Of a DNA stretch of 64,000 bases, positions 44,288 through 53,086 are shown piece after piece. Source of the stretch: Roseiarcus sp963832305 (GTDB taxonomy: Bacteria > Pseudomonadota > Alphaproteobacteria > Rhizobiales > Beijerinckiaceae); contig CAWHTU010000005.1 in the NCBI GenBank assembly GCA_963832305.1, positions 1-64,000 of the forward strand. The letters run 5' to 3'. Position 1 is the first letter of the stretch. Each line of letters starts with the position of its first letter. The position numbers were made by a program, and so were the translations under genes. The notes under the pieces are model-generated. The model had not been told where the DNA came from. It did no database searches and saw only the letters and a list, made by a program, of their open reading frames with translations.

Positions 44288-46104
44288 ACGACTTCGTCAT
44301 TCGCTTCGCCAACGTCAACGGCTCGGGATCGGCCAGCGCCAATCTCCTGTTCGCGCGTTCGATTCTGCGCATGGGCGTGCCGATCGCGCCGCGCAACATC
44401 TTTCCCTCCAATATCCAGGGCTTGCCGACCTGGTATGAAGTGCGGGTCAGCGAAGAAGGGTGGCTCGGCGCGCGGGGCGGCGCCGATATTCTCGTCGCGA
44501 TGAACGCGCAGACCTTTGCGCAGGATGTCGCAGCGCTAGAGCCCGGCGGCTACCTTTTCTACAATTCGTCCCGGCCACTGCCGCCCTCGAGCATGCGCGA
44601 CGACATCGTTATTCTCGGCATGCCGCTGACCGAGATCTGCGCCGTCCAATATTCGGATCCAAGGCAGCGTCAGCTTTACAAGAATATCATCTATGTCGGC
44701 GCGCTGGCTGCGCTTCTGGATATCGATCTCGGGGTGATGGAGAAGCTCGCCGCCGAACGCTTCAAGGGCAAGGAAAAGCTTATCGAGGCCAATCAGCGAG
44801 CGCTGCGCATCGGCCACGATGAAGCCAGATCGCGCTTCGAATGCCCCCTCGGCATTCGCATTCGCCGCTCGGCCGCAGTCGGTGATCGCATTCTGGTCGA
44901 GGGGAACTACGCCGCGGCGCTCGGCGCGGTCTACGGCGGCGCAACGGTCTGCGCGTGGTATCCGATTACGCCATCTACGTCGCTTGCCGAAGCGTTCGAA
45001 CGCAATTGCTCACGCTATCGGGTCGACAAGGCGACAGGCAAGAGGAACTACGCCATCGTCCAGGCCGAGGACGAGATCGCCGCGATTGGCATCGCAGTCG
45101 GCGCCGGCTGGAACGGCGCCCGCGCCTTCACCGCGACCTCCGGCCCGGGCATTTCGCTGATGCAGGAATTCTTCGGCCTCGCCTATTTCGCCGAAATTCC
45201 GGTGGTGGTGTTCGACGTGCAGCGCGGCGGTCCGTCGACTGGAATGCCGACCCGCACCCAACAGTCCGACCTCCTGTCGTGCGCCTTCGCCTCGCATGGC
45301 GACACCAAGCATGTGCTGCTCATTCCCGACGGCCCGAACGAAGCGTTCGAATTCGCGGCGCGCGCCTTCGATCTCGCCGAGCGGCTGCAAACGGTCGTCT
45401 TCGTCATGCTCGACCTCGACATCGGAATGAATTCGCACTTGAGCGCGCCGTTCCAATGGGATGACGCCCGCGTCTACGACCGGGGCAAGGTTCTCTCGTT
45501 CGACAAGCTGGAAAAGGCGCCGAATTTCGGCCGCTACGACGATGTCGACGGCGACGGAATTCCCTATCGGACGCTTCCCGGCGGCCACCCGACGCGCGGC
45601 GCCTATTTCACCCGCGGCACCAGCCGCGACCGCTTCGCGCGCTACACGGAGGAAGGCCTGCCCTATATCGACAACATGGAGCGGCTGGAGCGCAAGTTCG
45701 AGACCGCGCGCGGCCTGCTGCCGCGGCCGGTGCTCAAGCGGGCGACGAAGCCGACCCGGGTCGGAGTCCTCCAGTACGGATCGACCGCCGCCTCGATGGA
45801 CGAAGCCCAGAAGATGCTGGCCGACGAGGGCCTTCATGTGGACACCCTGCGCATCCGCGCATTTCCGATGACGCGCGAGGTCCAGGAATTCATCGGCAGC
45901 CATGATCGGATCTTCGTGGTCGAGCAAAATCGCGACGCGCAGATGCGCACCCTGATCTCGACCGATCTCGGCGTGGCCACGGACCGTTGGACACCGATCC
46001 TCCACTTCAACGGAATGCCCACCTCCGCCCGTTTTATCTATCGCGAAATCGCGACGCGCCTGCGCAAGCCGGCGGCGCCGCAACCGCTCGAGGCCGCCGA
46101 ATGA
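44269..46104 (+). CDS. korA: 2-Oxoacid:acceptor oxidoreductase alpha subunit (gamma-alpha fusion), KorA
   Basis: 611 residues. Residues ~1-190 form the gamma domain (FANVNGSGSASANLLFARSILRMGVPIAPRNIFPSNIQGLPTWYEVRVSEEGWLG); from ~200 the alpha domain (ILVEGNYAAALGAVYGGATVCAWYPITPSTSLAEAFE, AIGIAVGAGWNGARAFTATSGPGISLMQEFFGLAYFAEIPVVVFDVQRGGPSTGMPTRTQQSDLL). The YPITPST and GPGISLM motifs are typical of 2-oxoglutarate-type enzymes. With KorB it oxidatively decarboxylates a 2-oxoacid, probably 2-oxoglutarate, to acyl-CoA. Start ATG at 44269 lies inside korC, implying coupling. Confidence 0.9.
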   Translation: MPIHAVNDFVIRFANVNGSGSASANLLFARSILRMGVPIAPRNIFPSNIQGLPTWYEVRVSEEGWLGARGGADILVAMNAQTFAQDVAALEPGGYLFYNSSRPLPPSSMRDDIVILGMPLTEICAVQYSDPRQRQLYKNIIYVGALAALLDIDLGVMEKLAAERFKGKEKLIEANQRALRIGHDEARSRFECPLGIRIRRSAAVGDRILVEGNYAAALGAVYGGATVCAWYPITPSTSLAEAFERNCSRYRVDKATGKRNYAIVQAEDEIAAIGIAVGAGWNGARAFTATSGPGISLMQEFFGLAYFAEIPVVVFDVQRGGPSTGMPTRTQQSDLLSCAFASHGDTKHVLLIPDGPNEAFEFAARAFDLAERLQTVVFVMLDLDIGMNSHLSAPFQWDDARVYDRGKVLSFDKLEKAPNFGRYDDVDGDGIPYRTLPGGHPTRGAYFTRGTSRDRFARYTEEGLPYIDNMERLERKFETARGLLPRPVLKRATKPTRVGVLQYGSTAASMDEAQKMLADEGLHVDTLRIRAFPMTREVQEFIGSHDRIFVVEQNRDAQMRTLISTDLGVATDRWTPILHFNGMPTSARFIYREIATRLRKPAAPQPLEAAE

Positions 46105-47156
46105 CATATCTCGCCAAGCCGAAGTTTCACCATCCCTCGATCCCGGTGAACGCGCTCGGCTTCACCCACCGCGACTACGAAGGCTCGATGTCGACGTTAT
46201 GCGCCGGCTGCGGGCACGATGCGATCAGCGCCGCGATCATCCACGCCTGCTTCGAACTGAGCCTCCCGCCGCACCGCATCGCCAAACTGAGCGGCATCGG
46301 CTGCTCCTCCAAGACCCCGACCTACATGCTCGGCCAGAGCCACGGCTTCAATTCGGTGCACGGGCGCATGCCCTCGGTGCTGACCGGCGCCAACCTCGCC
46401 AACCGCGACCTCATCTACCTCGGCGTCTCGGGCGACGGCGACACGGCGTCGATCGGGCTCGGCCAGTTCGCCCATGCGATGCGGCGCGGCGTCAACATGG
46501 TCTATATCGTCGAGAACAACGGCGTCTACGGACTGACAAAGGGCCAGTTCTCGGCCACCGCCGATCGCGGCTCGACGAGCAAAAAGGGGGCCGGCGCGCT
46601 CGATCAGCCGATCGATCTCGTCGGCATGGCGATCGGACTCGGCGCCTCGTTCGTCGCCCGCAGTTTTTCCGGCGACAAGGCGCAGCTCGTGCCGCTGATC
46701 AAGGCGGCGTTCGAGCATCGCGGCGCGGCGTTCATCGACGTCATCTCGCCCTGCGTCACGTTCAACAACCACGCCGGCTCGACCAAGAGCTTCGACTACG
46801 TGCGCGAGCACAATATCGCCGTCAATGCGCTCGACGTCATCCTCGGGAGAGAGCCGATCGAGGTCGATTACGCTGAAGGCGCGAGCCAGGCGGTCGCGAT
46901 GCACGACGGCTCGACCATCGTTTTGCGCAAGCTCGAAGCCGATCACAATTGCGCCGACCGGTCGGCGGCGCTGGCCACGCTCGAGCGCGCTCGCGTCTCC
47001 GGCGAGATCGTCACCGGTCTCATCTACCTCAACGAGGAGGCCGACGAGCTGCACGAGATTCTCGGCACAGCCGCGCGGCCGCTCAACGAGCTCGGCGATC
47101 GCGAACTCTGCCCCGGGTCGAAGGCGCTGGCTGCGATCAACGCGTCGATGCGGTAG
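46101..47156 (+). CDS. korB: 2-Oxoacid:acceptor oxidoreductase beta (thiamine diphosphate) subunit, KorB
   Basis: 351 residues. ThDP/Mg2+ motif GDGDTASIGLGQFAHAMRRGVNMVYIVENNGVYGLTKGQ; cluster-ligating Cys in LCAGCGHDAI, GIGCSSKTP and VISPCVTFNN. ATG overlaps the korA stop (ATGA). Length and lack of a ferredoxin domain match KorB/2-oxoglutarate oxidoreductase beta subunits. Third gene of the korCAB operon; the following response regulator is on the other strand, so the operon ends here. Confidence 0.9.
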   Translation: MTYLAKPKFHHPSIPVNALGFTHRDYEGSMSTLCAGCGHDAISAAIIHACFELSLPPHRIAKLSGIGCSSKTPTYMLGQSHGFNSVHGRMPSVLTGANLANRDLIYLGVSGDGDTASIGLGQFAHAMRRGVNMVYIVENNGVYGLTKGQFSATADRGSTSKKGAGALDQPIDLVGMAIGLGASFVARSFSGDKAQLVPLIKAAFEHRGAAFIDVISPCVTFNNHAGSTKSFDYVREHNIAVNALDVILGREPIEVDYAEGASQAVAMHDGSTIVLRKLEADHNCADRSAALATLERARVSGEIVTGLIYLNEEADELHEILGTAARPLNELGDRELCPGSKALAAINASMR

Positions 47157-47162
47157 ACCTCA

Positions 47163-47540
47163 TCACGACGCGCCGTCGCGAGCCGAAGCCGATCGGCCTT
47201 GAGCAAGCAGCTCGTCTATGACGCGGCTGAAGGTCGCAAATTCATATGGCTTGCCGAGCGTGGAACGCGTGCGGTACTTGGGCTCGATCCCTTCCGGCCC
47301 GTATCCCGTGGCCAGCGCAAACGGAACGCCCCGCGCGCTCAGCGCGTCCACGAGCGGATAGCTCTTCTCATGGCCGAGGGAGACGTCGACAATTGCGGCG
47401 TCCAGGTCCGTCTCGGCGAGTTTGAGCGCGGCCGCGAGGTTGTACGCCGGTCCGACCACGACATGACCCAGTTCCGATAGCCAGTCCTCGGTCATCGCGC
47501 TGATCAGCGGCTCATCGTCGACAACGAGAATTCTCGCCAT
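47163..47540 (-). CDS. Single-domain response regulator
   Basis: 125 residues: receiver domain only. ARILVVDDEPLISAMTEDWL gives the acidic pocket, IVDVSLG the phospho-acceptor Asp52, and TLGKPYEF the conserved Lys-Pro. No output domain, so it acts as a phosphate shuttle or by protein binding. Divergent from the CHASE3 histidine kinase (starts ~90 bases apart), a likely partner. Convergent with korB, 6 bases apart. Confidence 0.88.
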   Translation of the reverse strand: MARILVVDDEPLISAMTEDWLSELGHVVVGPAYNLAAALKLAETDLDAAIVDVSLGHEKSYPLVDALSARGVPFALATGYGPEGIEPKYRTRSTLGKPYEFATFSRVIDELLAQGRSASARDGAS

Positions 47541-47630
47541 TCCGCCTCCAGTTGCCAGCCCGGCGCGAGCGTACCACAATCGTTCCGTCGAACAATATGG
47601 AAGTGGGACCCCATAGGGAAAAGTCAAGCA

Positions 47631-49199
47631 ATGTCAGTTGCGAAGGGCGCGTTCGGGCTCAGCTCCGCCTGGCCGAACCTCGGCCGGCGCCCGGCCAACC
47701 TGCTTGCGCTCGCAAGCTTTATCCTGGTTGTGGTCGCCGGCCTCCTCGCTGCGGCAATGGTCGAGCGCGTCCGGTCGGCGGCCGGCTGGGTCGCCCACTC
47801 GCTCGAGGTCCAGGGCGCGGCCACGCAATTGCTCGGCACGGTGCAGGCGCTCGAGCTGGCCGAGCGCGGCTATCTGTTGACGAGATCGGACACGTTTCTC
47901 GGCCCCTATCAACGAGCCCGAGCGGCCACCCCGGAAGAGGTGCAGAGGCTCAGGTCGCTTGTCGCGGACAATCCCGACCAGATCGCGCGGGTCGACCGGA
48001 TCGGCGCCGACATCGACGTGCTGCTGACGAAAACGGCGAAGACGATCGACCTTGGCCGCAGCGGCAGGTTCGACGAGGCGATCGGGCTTGTCGCGGCGGG
48101 GCGGGGGCAGGCGGCGCTCGATTCCGTCCAGGCGCTCGTCGGCGAGATCAACAATGCAGAGAGCGATCTCCTGGGCAAGCGTCAGGCCGCCGAATCGACG
48201 GGGCGCACGATCATGCTCGGCCTCATTCTGGTCGGCCTCGCCGGCGCGGTCGGGGCTGCCCTCGCCGCATTCTCAATCGCTGCCGCTCTCATCCGGGAAT
48301 TGCGGGAGCGCACGGAAGCGCTGGCCGAGGAAACACGCGTCCGCAAGGATGCGCAGGCCATCCTGGCGCAAACCCAGAAGATGGAGTCGATCGGCCAGCT
48401 CGCCGGCGGAATCGCCCACGATTTCAACAACCTCATGACCGTCGTCATCGGCAACCTTGACTCGGCCGAGCGTCGCCTTGCGCGCGGCGGACCGGCGGAC
48501 GCATCGTCGATCGGGAGGCCGATTGCGGCGGCGATGCAGGGCGCCAGGCGAGCCGCCACGCTCACCCAACGCCTGCTCGCGTTCTCCCGCCAGCAGGTCC
48601 TGAGCCCGCAGCAGGTCGATTTGAACCGATTGGTCGCCAGCCTATCGGAGATGCTGACCCGCACGGTGGGGGAGACGATCGCGGTCGAAACCATCCTCGG
48701 CAGCGGCCTGTGGCCGACATTCGTGGACGTGAGCCAGTTCGAGAACGTCATCGTCAATCTCGTCGTCAACGCCCGCGACGCCATGCCCGACGGCGGGAAG
48801 ATCACCATCGAGACCGCCAATGCGTCGCTCGACGAGGCCTATTGCAGGCAATTCGGCGACGTGGCGCCCGGCCAATATGTCTTGATCTCGGTCACCGACA
48901 CCGGAACGGGCATCTCGCCGGAGAACCTGAGCAAGGTGTTCGAGCCCTTCTTCACCACCAAGAGCGCTTCGATGCGCACCGGGCTTGGACTTGCGATGAT
49001 CTACGGCTTCGTCAAGCAGTCGAGGGGCCACATCCGCATCTATAGCGAGGTCGGCCACGGGACCACCGCCAAGATCTATCTGCCGCGGATGACCGGAGCG
49101 GCGCAGATCGAATCCGCTCCCGCCGCCTCGAGTACGGAGAACGCGCGAGTGCCGGCAGCCGAGTTCAGGCGAAGTCGTGCTGATCGTCGAGGACGATGA
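47631..49199 (+). CDS. CHASE3-type membrane histidine kinase (receiver domain out of frame)
   Basis: 522 residues. Two membrane helices near 24-44 and 193-215 bracket a CHASE3-like periplasmic helical sensor (LEVQGAATQLLGTVQALELAERGYLLT...). Then HisKA-type domain with GQLAGGIAHDFNNLMTVVIGNL (phospho-acceptor H263) and HATPase motifs NLVVNARDAMPDGG, DTGTGISPENLSKVFEPFFTTK and RTGLGLAMIYG. The C-terminal 40 residues read an odd frame (RVPAAEFRRSRADRRGR) across a region where +1 reading gives SSGEVVLIVEDDED, the start of a receiver. So the gene was probably a hybrid kinase, now split. Confidence 0.87.
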   Translation: MSVAKGAFGLSSAWPNLGRRPANLLALASFILVVVAGLLAAAMVERVRSAAGWVAHSLEVQGAATQLLGTVQALELAERGYLLTRSDTFLGPYQRARAATPEEVQRLRSLVADNPDQIARVDRIGADIDVLLTKTAKTIDLGRSGRFDEAIGLVAAGRGQAALDSVQALVGEINNAESDLLGKRQAAESTGRTIMLGLILVGLAGAVGAALAAFSIAAALIRELRERTEALAEETRVRKDAQAILAQTQKMESIGQLAGGIAHDFNNLMTVVIGNLDSAERRLARGGPADASSIGRPIAAAMQGARRAATLTQRLLAFSRQQVLSPQQVDLNRLVASLSEMLTRTVGETIAVETILGSGLWPTFVDVSQFENVIVNLVVNARDAMPDGGKITIETANASLDEAYCRQFGDVAPGQYVLISVTDTGTGISPENLSKVFEPFFTTKSASMRTGLGLAMIYGFVKQSRGHIRIYSEVGHGTTAKIYLPRMTGAAQIESAPAASSTENARVPAAEFRRSRADRRGR

Positions 49200-49548
49200 G
49201 GATGTATTGAATTCGACCGTCGTCTTGCTGCGCGAATTGGGCTATTCGGTTCTCACCGCCCGCAACGGCGCCGAAGCGCTCGCGCAGCTTAAAGGAGGGG
49301 AGAGAGTCGACATCCTGTTCACCGATGTCGTTCTCCCGCAGGGCATGAACGGGCGAATGGTGGCTGTCGAAGCGTTAGCCCTGCGCCCCGCTTTGCCCGT
49401 CCTCTTTACCACCGGCTACGCCCGAAACGCTATTGTGCACAACGGGCAACTCGATCCGGAGGTCCAGTTTCTCGCCAAGCCCTATACGCTGGAGGAGCTC
49501 GCCCAAAAGCTGCGCGCGACGCTCGATGCGACGCAGAAGACGTCATAG
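49177..49548 (+). CDS. Receiver domain, probably the detached C-terminal part of the preceding hybrid kinase
   Basis: 123 residues from GTG 49177, overlapping the kinase gene by 23 bases. VLIVEDDEDV (acidic pocket), DILFTDVVLP (phospho-acceptor) and FLAKPYTLEELAQKL (Lys-Pro) are intact. In the +1 frame upstream the text PSSGEVVLIVEDDEDV matches the linker of fused kinase-receiver proteins. A one-base insertion before ~49165 would explain the split. Alternatively it is a separate coupled gene, which cannot be excluded. Confidence 0.75.
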   Translation: MLIVEDDEDVLNSTVVLLRELGYSVLTARNGAEALAQLKGGERVDILFTDVVLPQGMNGRMVAVEALALRPALPVLFTTGYARNAIVHNGQLDPEVQFLAKPYTLEELAQKLRATLDATQKTS

Positions 49549-49556
49549 CCCTGCGA

Positions 49557-50198
49557 TCAGCGCAACAGCTTGAACGCGTGCGCCGACCAATCACCCTTGC
49601 CCACGCCTGGGATGCACCAGAGCTTGCATAGGGGCTCGATCGCCCGCGCCGCTTCGACCGCGCCCATGTCCTCCGTCTCCCAGCCGAACTGGTCGAGGAT
49701 CTGCGCGACGGCCTTTTTCGCGTTCGCGTCATTGCCGCAAATGAACATCGTCGGCTTTCCGCCGGCGAATTGCGGATTGACCATCTGCCCGTTGCCGACC
49801 GAGTTGAACGCCTTGACGAAATGCGCGTCGGGAAAGGCCTTCTGCAGCTGCTCCATCAGCGACTCGTTCTGAAGCGTGAAGTACGAGAGCACGCCATTGA
49901 CCGGTGGGCCGCCGCCGATCGGATTGCAGGCGTCAATCACCGTCTTGCCGGCGAGCGCGTCCGCGCCTGCCTGCTTCAGCGCCTCGAGCGCGGCGTCGCC
50001 TGCGACTGCCAGGACGACGACGTCGCCGAAACCCGCAGCCTCGCCCATGGACCTGACCGCGGCGCCCTTGTGCTTCGCCGCCCAGTCCTTGAGCTTCGCC
50101 GGATCCCGGGTGCCAAGCGCGACCTCATGGCCGTGCTTGAGGAATCCGCCGCCCAGAGTCTGCGCGACCACGCCCGAGCCGATGATACCGACTTTCAT
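49557..50198 (-). CDS. F420-dependent-NADP-oxidoreductase-like protein
   Basis: 213 residues starting MKVGIIGSGVVAQTLGGGFLKHGHEVALGTRDPAKL, the NADP-binding Rossmann motif of the NADPH-dependent F420 oxidoreductase fold (GxGxxxxxLGxGF, with T/R after strand 2 suiting NADPH). AFNSVGNGQMVNP and KPTMFICGNDANAKKAVAQILDQFGWETEDMG follow as in the family. Real cofactor and substrate are uncertain, because the F420 pathway is not evident here. ATG is preceded by GGAGGACC. Convergent with the receiver gene. Confidence 0.83.
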   Translation of the reverse strand: MKVGIIGSGVVAQTLGGGFLKHGHEVALGTRDPAKLKDWAAKHKGAAVRSMGEAAGFGDVVVLAVAGDAALEALKQAGADALAGKTVIDACNPIGGGPPVNGVLSYFTLQNESLMEQLQKAFPDAHFVKAFNSVGNGQMVNPQFAGGKPTMFICGNDANAKKAVAQILDQFGWETEDMGAVEAARAIEPLCKLWCIPGVGKGDWSAHAFKLLR

Positions 50199-50289
50199 CC
50201 CGGTCCTCCTTTGCTTGCTGGTTTTCGAGGTCAGTATGACGCGCGCGAACCGCCCGCCACAGCGCCACCGTTCCCACCCTTCTCTACGA

Positions 50290-51360
50290 TCAATTCGCCT
50301 TCGCTTCGCCGCCCCTGAGCGCGCCGACGATGCCGGTCGGCGCAAAGTACACCGCAAGCACGAAGGCGAGACCGAGCCACAGCAGCCAGCGGTCGGGATG
50401 GAAGAGCGCGGGCAGCAGCGGCAGGCGCGCGTCGGCGGCGAGGCGCGAAAGCGCGCCCATCGCGTCTTGCAGATAGCTCTCGGCGAACACGAACAAGGCC
50501 GCGCCGAGAATCGCGCCATAGAGCGACCCCATGCCGCCGACGACCACCATCACCAGAACGTCGACCTGGATCGAAAACGAAAGCGCCGTGTCCGGCCCGA
50601 CGTAGCGCAACCAGAGCGCGCTCAACGCGCCGGCAAGCGTCGCGCCAAGGGCGGAAATTGAGGTCGCGAGCGTGCGATGAAAGACGGTGCGGTAGCCCAG
50701 CGCCTCGGCGCGGAACGGGTTCTCGCGGATCGCCTGCAACACGCGGCCGAACGGCGAGTTCGCTACTCTCAAGAGCACCAGGAAGGCAACAGCGACGACG
50801 ATGAGCACCAGATAGTAGGTCAGGATTTTGCCATTGATCGCGACGCCAAGCACCCTGCCCTCAACCAGCCTGAATCCCGGCGCCAACACGTCCGGAACCT
50901 TGAACGAGCGCCCGTCCTCTCCGCCGGTGAGCCACGAGAGCTGCGAGGCCAGCACGTTGAAGGCGTAGGCGACCGCGAGCGTCACCATGGCGAAGAAGAT
51001 CGACTGCACCCGGAGCGAGAAAACGCCGATCGCCAGCGCCAGCAGGAGTGACAGCGCGGAGGCGGCGGCGAGCCCGGCGATGAGCGCGCCCCAACCCGCG
51101 CCGAGTCCGTAAAGCGCAAGCCCGACGCCGTAGGCTCCGACGCCGAAGAACATCACATGCGCGAATGACACGATGCCGGCGTAGCCGAGCAAGAGGTCGT
51201 AAGAGGCGACGAGCAGGATCATCACGCAGGTCTTGGCGGCGACGTTGAGCGCCTTCGCGCCAGGGAACAGGAACGGGGCCAGCACGAGCGCCAGGATGAC
51301 GAGGACGAGAATCGCTTGCAGCGCGCGCCCGCGAGGCGGATCGCCGGAGAGAAGGTTCAT
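50290..51360 (-). CDS. livM: Branched-chain amino acid ABC transporter permease LivM
   Basis: 356 residues, about ten membrane segments. LLLGYAGIVSFAHVMFFGVGAYGVGL and the EAA-like region VFHRTLATSISALGATLAGALSALW, VVGGMGSLYGAILGAALFVF are typical of LivM. Start at 51360, overlapping the livH stop (ATGA). Works with LivH to form the inner-membrane channel. Confidence 0.9.
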   Translation of the reverse strand: MNLLSGDPPRGRALQAILVLVILALVLAPFLFPGAKALNVAAKTCVMILLVASYDLLLGYAGIVSFAHVMFFGVGAYGVGLALYGLGAGWGALIAGLAAASALSLLLALAIGVFSLRVQSIFFAMVTLAVAYAFNVLASQLSWLTGGEDGRSFKVPDVLAPGFRLVEGRVLGVAINGKILTYYLVLIVVAVAFLVLLRVANSPFGRVLQAIRENPFRAEALGYRTVFHRTLATSISALGATLAGALSALWLRYVGPDTALSFSIQVDVLVMVVVGGMGSLYGAILGAALFVFAESYLQDAMGALSRLAADARLPLLPALFHPDRWLLWLGLAFVLAVYFAPTGIVGALRGGEAKAN

Positions 51361-52367
51361 CGCCCGCTGACCGGATAGAGCCCGCGCGGGCGCCAGAGCA
51401 GCACGGCAACCATCGCCAGAATGTTCGAAACCAGTGCGAGCTTGGGAACGAGAAAGCCGGCGTAGTTGGCGATCAGCGCGACCAGGATCGAGGCGACGAA
51501 CGAGCCGCCGACCGAGCCCAACCCCCCGATGATGATGACGATGAAGCACAGCACCAGGAACTCGCCGCCGATGGTTGCATGAACCTGGCCGCGATAGAGC
51601 GCCATCATCGCGCCGCCCAGTCCCGCGAGCGCCGAGCCCGCCATGAACACGGCCACGAACAGCCGGTCGATGCGATAACCGAGCGCCTCGACCATTTCGC
51701 GATTCTCGACCCCGGCGCGGATCAAAAGCCCGATCCTGGTGCGGTTGAGGATCAGCATCTCGCCCGCGAACACCAGGAGGCCGACGCATGTCGCGAGCAC
51801 CCGATACTTCTCGATCGCCGCCTGGCCAATGACGAACGAGCCCTCGAAGGTCTTCGGCAATTCAAGCGGGATCTGCGCCGGACCGAACACCGCGTAGAGC
51901 AACTGCTCGGCGATGATCGAGCCGCCGATGGTCGCCAGAATCTGCTTGAGGTGCTGGCCGTAGACCGGTTTCACGATCAGGCGCTCAAACACCCAGCCGA
52001 AGACCCCGCAGACCACCGCCGCGACGACGACCGCGAGCACGAAGACGGCGAGGTTCAGGACAAGCGAATCGGCGCTCGACCAGCTCGCCAGCGGCGCCAG
52101 CACCAGGGTCGCGGCATAGGCGCCAAGGGCGATGAAGGCGCCGTGGCCGAAATTGAGCACGTCCATCATGCCGAAGACGAGGGTGAGCCCCGACGCCATG
52201 GTGAAGATCATCATCCCCATCGCGAGCCCCGCCGCGGTGAGGGTTACGAATGTCGAGGGCGAGCCGATGAACGGCGCGGCGATCAGCGCGACGGCGAGCG
52301 GCGCCAGCGCCGGCAGAATGTCCGGCCTCCGGCGCGGCAGCGCCTGGCCGGCGTCGAGCGCGCTCAT
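51357..52367 (-). CDS. livH: Branched-chain amino acid ABC transporter permease LivH
   Basis: 336 residues, eight to nine membrane segments: MASGLTLVFGMMDVLNFGHGAFIALGAYAATLV, VFERLIVKPVYGQHLKQILATIGGSIIAEQLLYAVFGP, and ENREMVEALGYRIDRLFVAVFMAGSALAGLGGAMMALYRGQV, all LivH marks. ATG 52367 overlaps the livF stop. Partner of LivM. The spacing pattern livK-livG-livF-livH-livM is a complete HAAT-family operon. Confidence 0.9.
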   Translation of the reverse strand: MSALDAGQALPRRRPDILPALAPLAVALIAAPFIGSPSTFVTLTAAGLAMGMMIFTMASGLTLVFGMMDVLNFGHGAFIALGAYAATLVLAPLASWSSADSLVLNLAVFVLAVVVAAVVCGVFGWVFERLIVKPVYGQHLKQILATIGGSIIAEQLLYAVFGPAQIPLELPKTFEGSFVIGQAAIEKYRVLATCVGLLVFAGEMLILNRTRIGLLIRAGVENREMVEALGYRIDRLFVAVFMAGSALAGLGGAMMALYRGQVHATIGGEFLVLCFIVIIIGGLGSVGGSFVASILVALIANYAGFLVPKLALVSNILAMVAVLLWRPRGLYPVSGR

Positions 52368-53086
52368 TGATGCGAATCCAGGCTCAGGCCCAGCAGGCGG
52401 TTTTGCAAGCGATCGTCCGCGGCGAGCTCGGCCATCCTGCCGCAATGGACGATGAGGCCGTTGTCCATGACGCGAACCTCGTCGCCGACCTCGCGGGCGA
52501 CGCGAAAATTCTGCTCGACCATGAGGATCGTCACCCCGGTCGCCTTGATCTCGTTGAGGCAGGCGATCAGCGAGCCGACGATCGCCGGCGAGAGGCCCTT
52601 GGTCGGCTCGTCGATGAGCAGGAGCTCGCGCGGCTCGACGATCGCGCGCGCGATCGACAGCATCTGCTTCTGCCCGCCCGACAGCGCCCCCGCGCGCGAG
52701 AGCCAGAATTTCTTCAGCGCCGGAAAGAAGCCGAAGATCCAGGCAAGACGAGCGTCGTCGAGCGGGCGAGCGCGTGCGCCGAGAACGAGGTTCTCCTTGA
52801 CGGAAAGATCCGAGAACACCGCCATCGTCTCCGGCGCATAGCCGACGCCAAGCCGCGCGACATCGCTGGCGGCCAGTTTCTCGAGCGACGTGGCGCCGAG
52901 CGCGATCCGTCCCTTGGAGGCGCGCCACAGGCCCATTATGGTGCGGAGCGTGGTCGTCTTGCCGGCGCCGTTGCGGCCAAGCAGCATGGTCGTCATGCCC
53001 GCCGGCGCGTCGAAGTCGACGCCCTGCAGGATGTGATAGCGGCCAATATGGGTGTGCACGCCTTGAAGCGTGAGCGCGGCGCTCAT
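52364..53086 (-). CDS. livF: Branched-chain amino acid ABC transporter ATPase LivF
   Basis: 240 residues: Walker A GRNGAGKTT at 37-45, RLGVGYAPETMAVFSDLSVKENL (LivF Q-loop region; note P-E-T), signature LSGGQKQMLSIARAI, Walker B LLIDEPTKGLSP and switch VEQNF. Cytoplasmic ATPase pairing with LivG. Overlaps the livG stop by four bases. Confidence 0.92.
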   Translation of the reverse strand: MSAALTLQGVHTHIGRYHILQGVDFDAPAGMTTMLLGRNGAGKTTTLRTIMGLWRASKGRIALGATSLEKLAASDVARLGVGYAPETMAVFSDLSVKENLVLGARARPLDDARLAWIFGFFPALKKFWLSRAGALSGGQKQMLSIARAIVEPRELLLIDEPTKGLSPAIVGSLIACLNEIKATGVTILMVEQNFRVAREVGDEVRVMDNGLIVHCGRMAELAADDRLQNRLLGLSLDSHQ

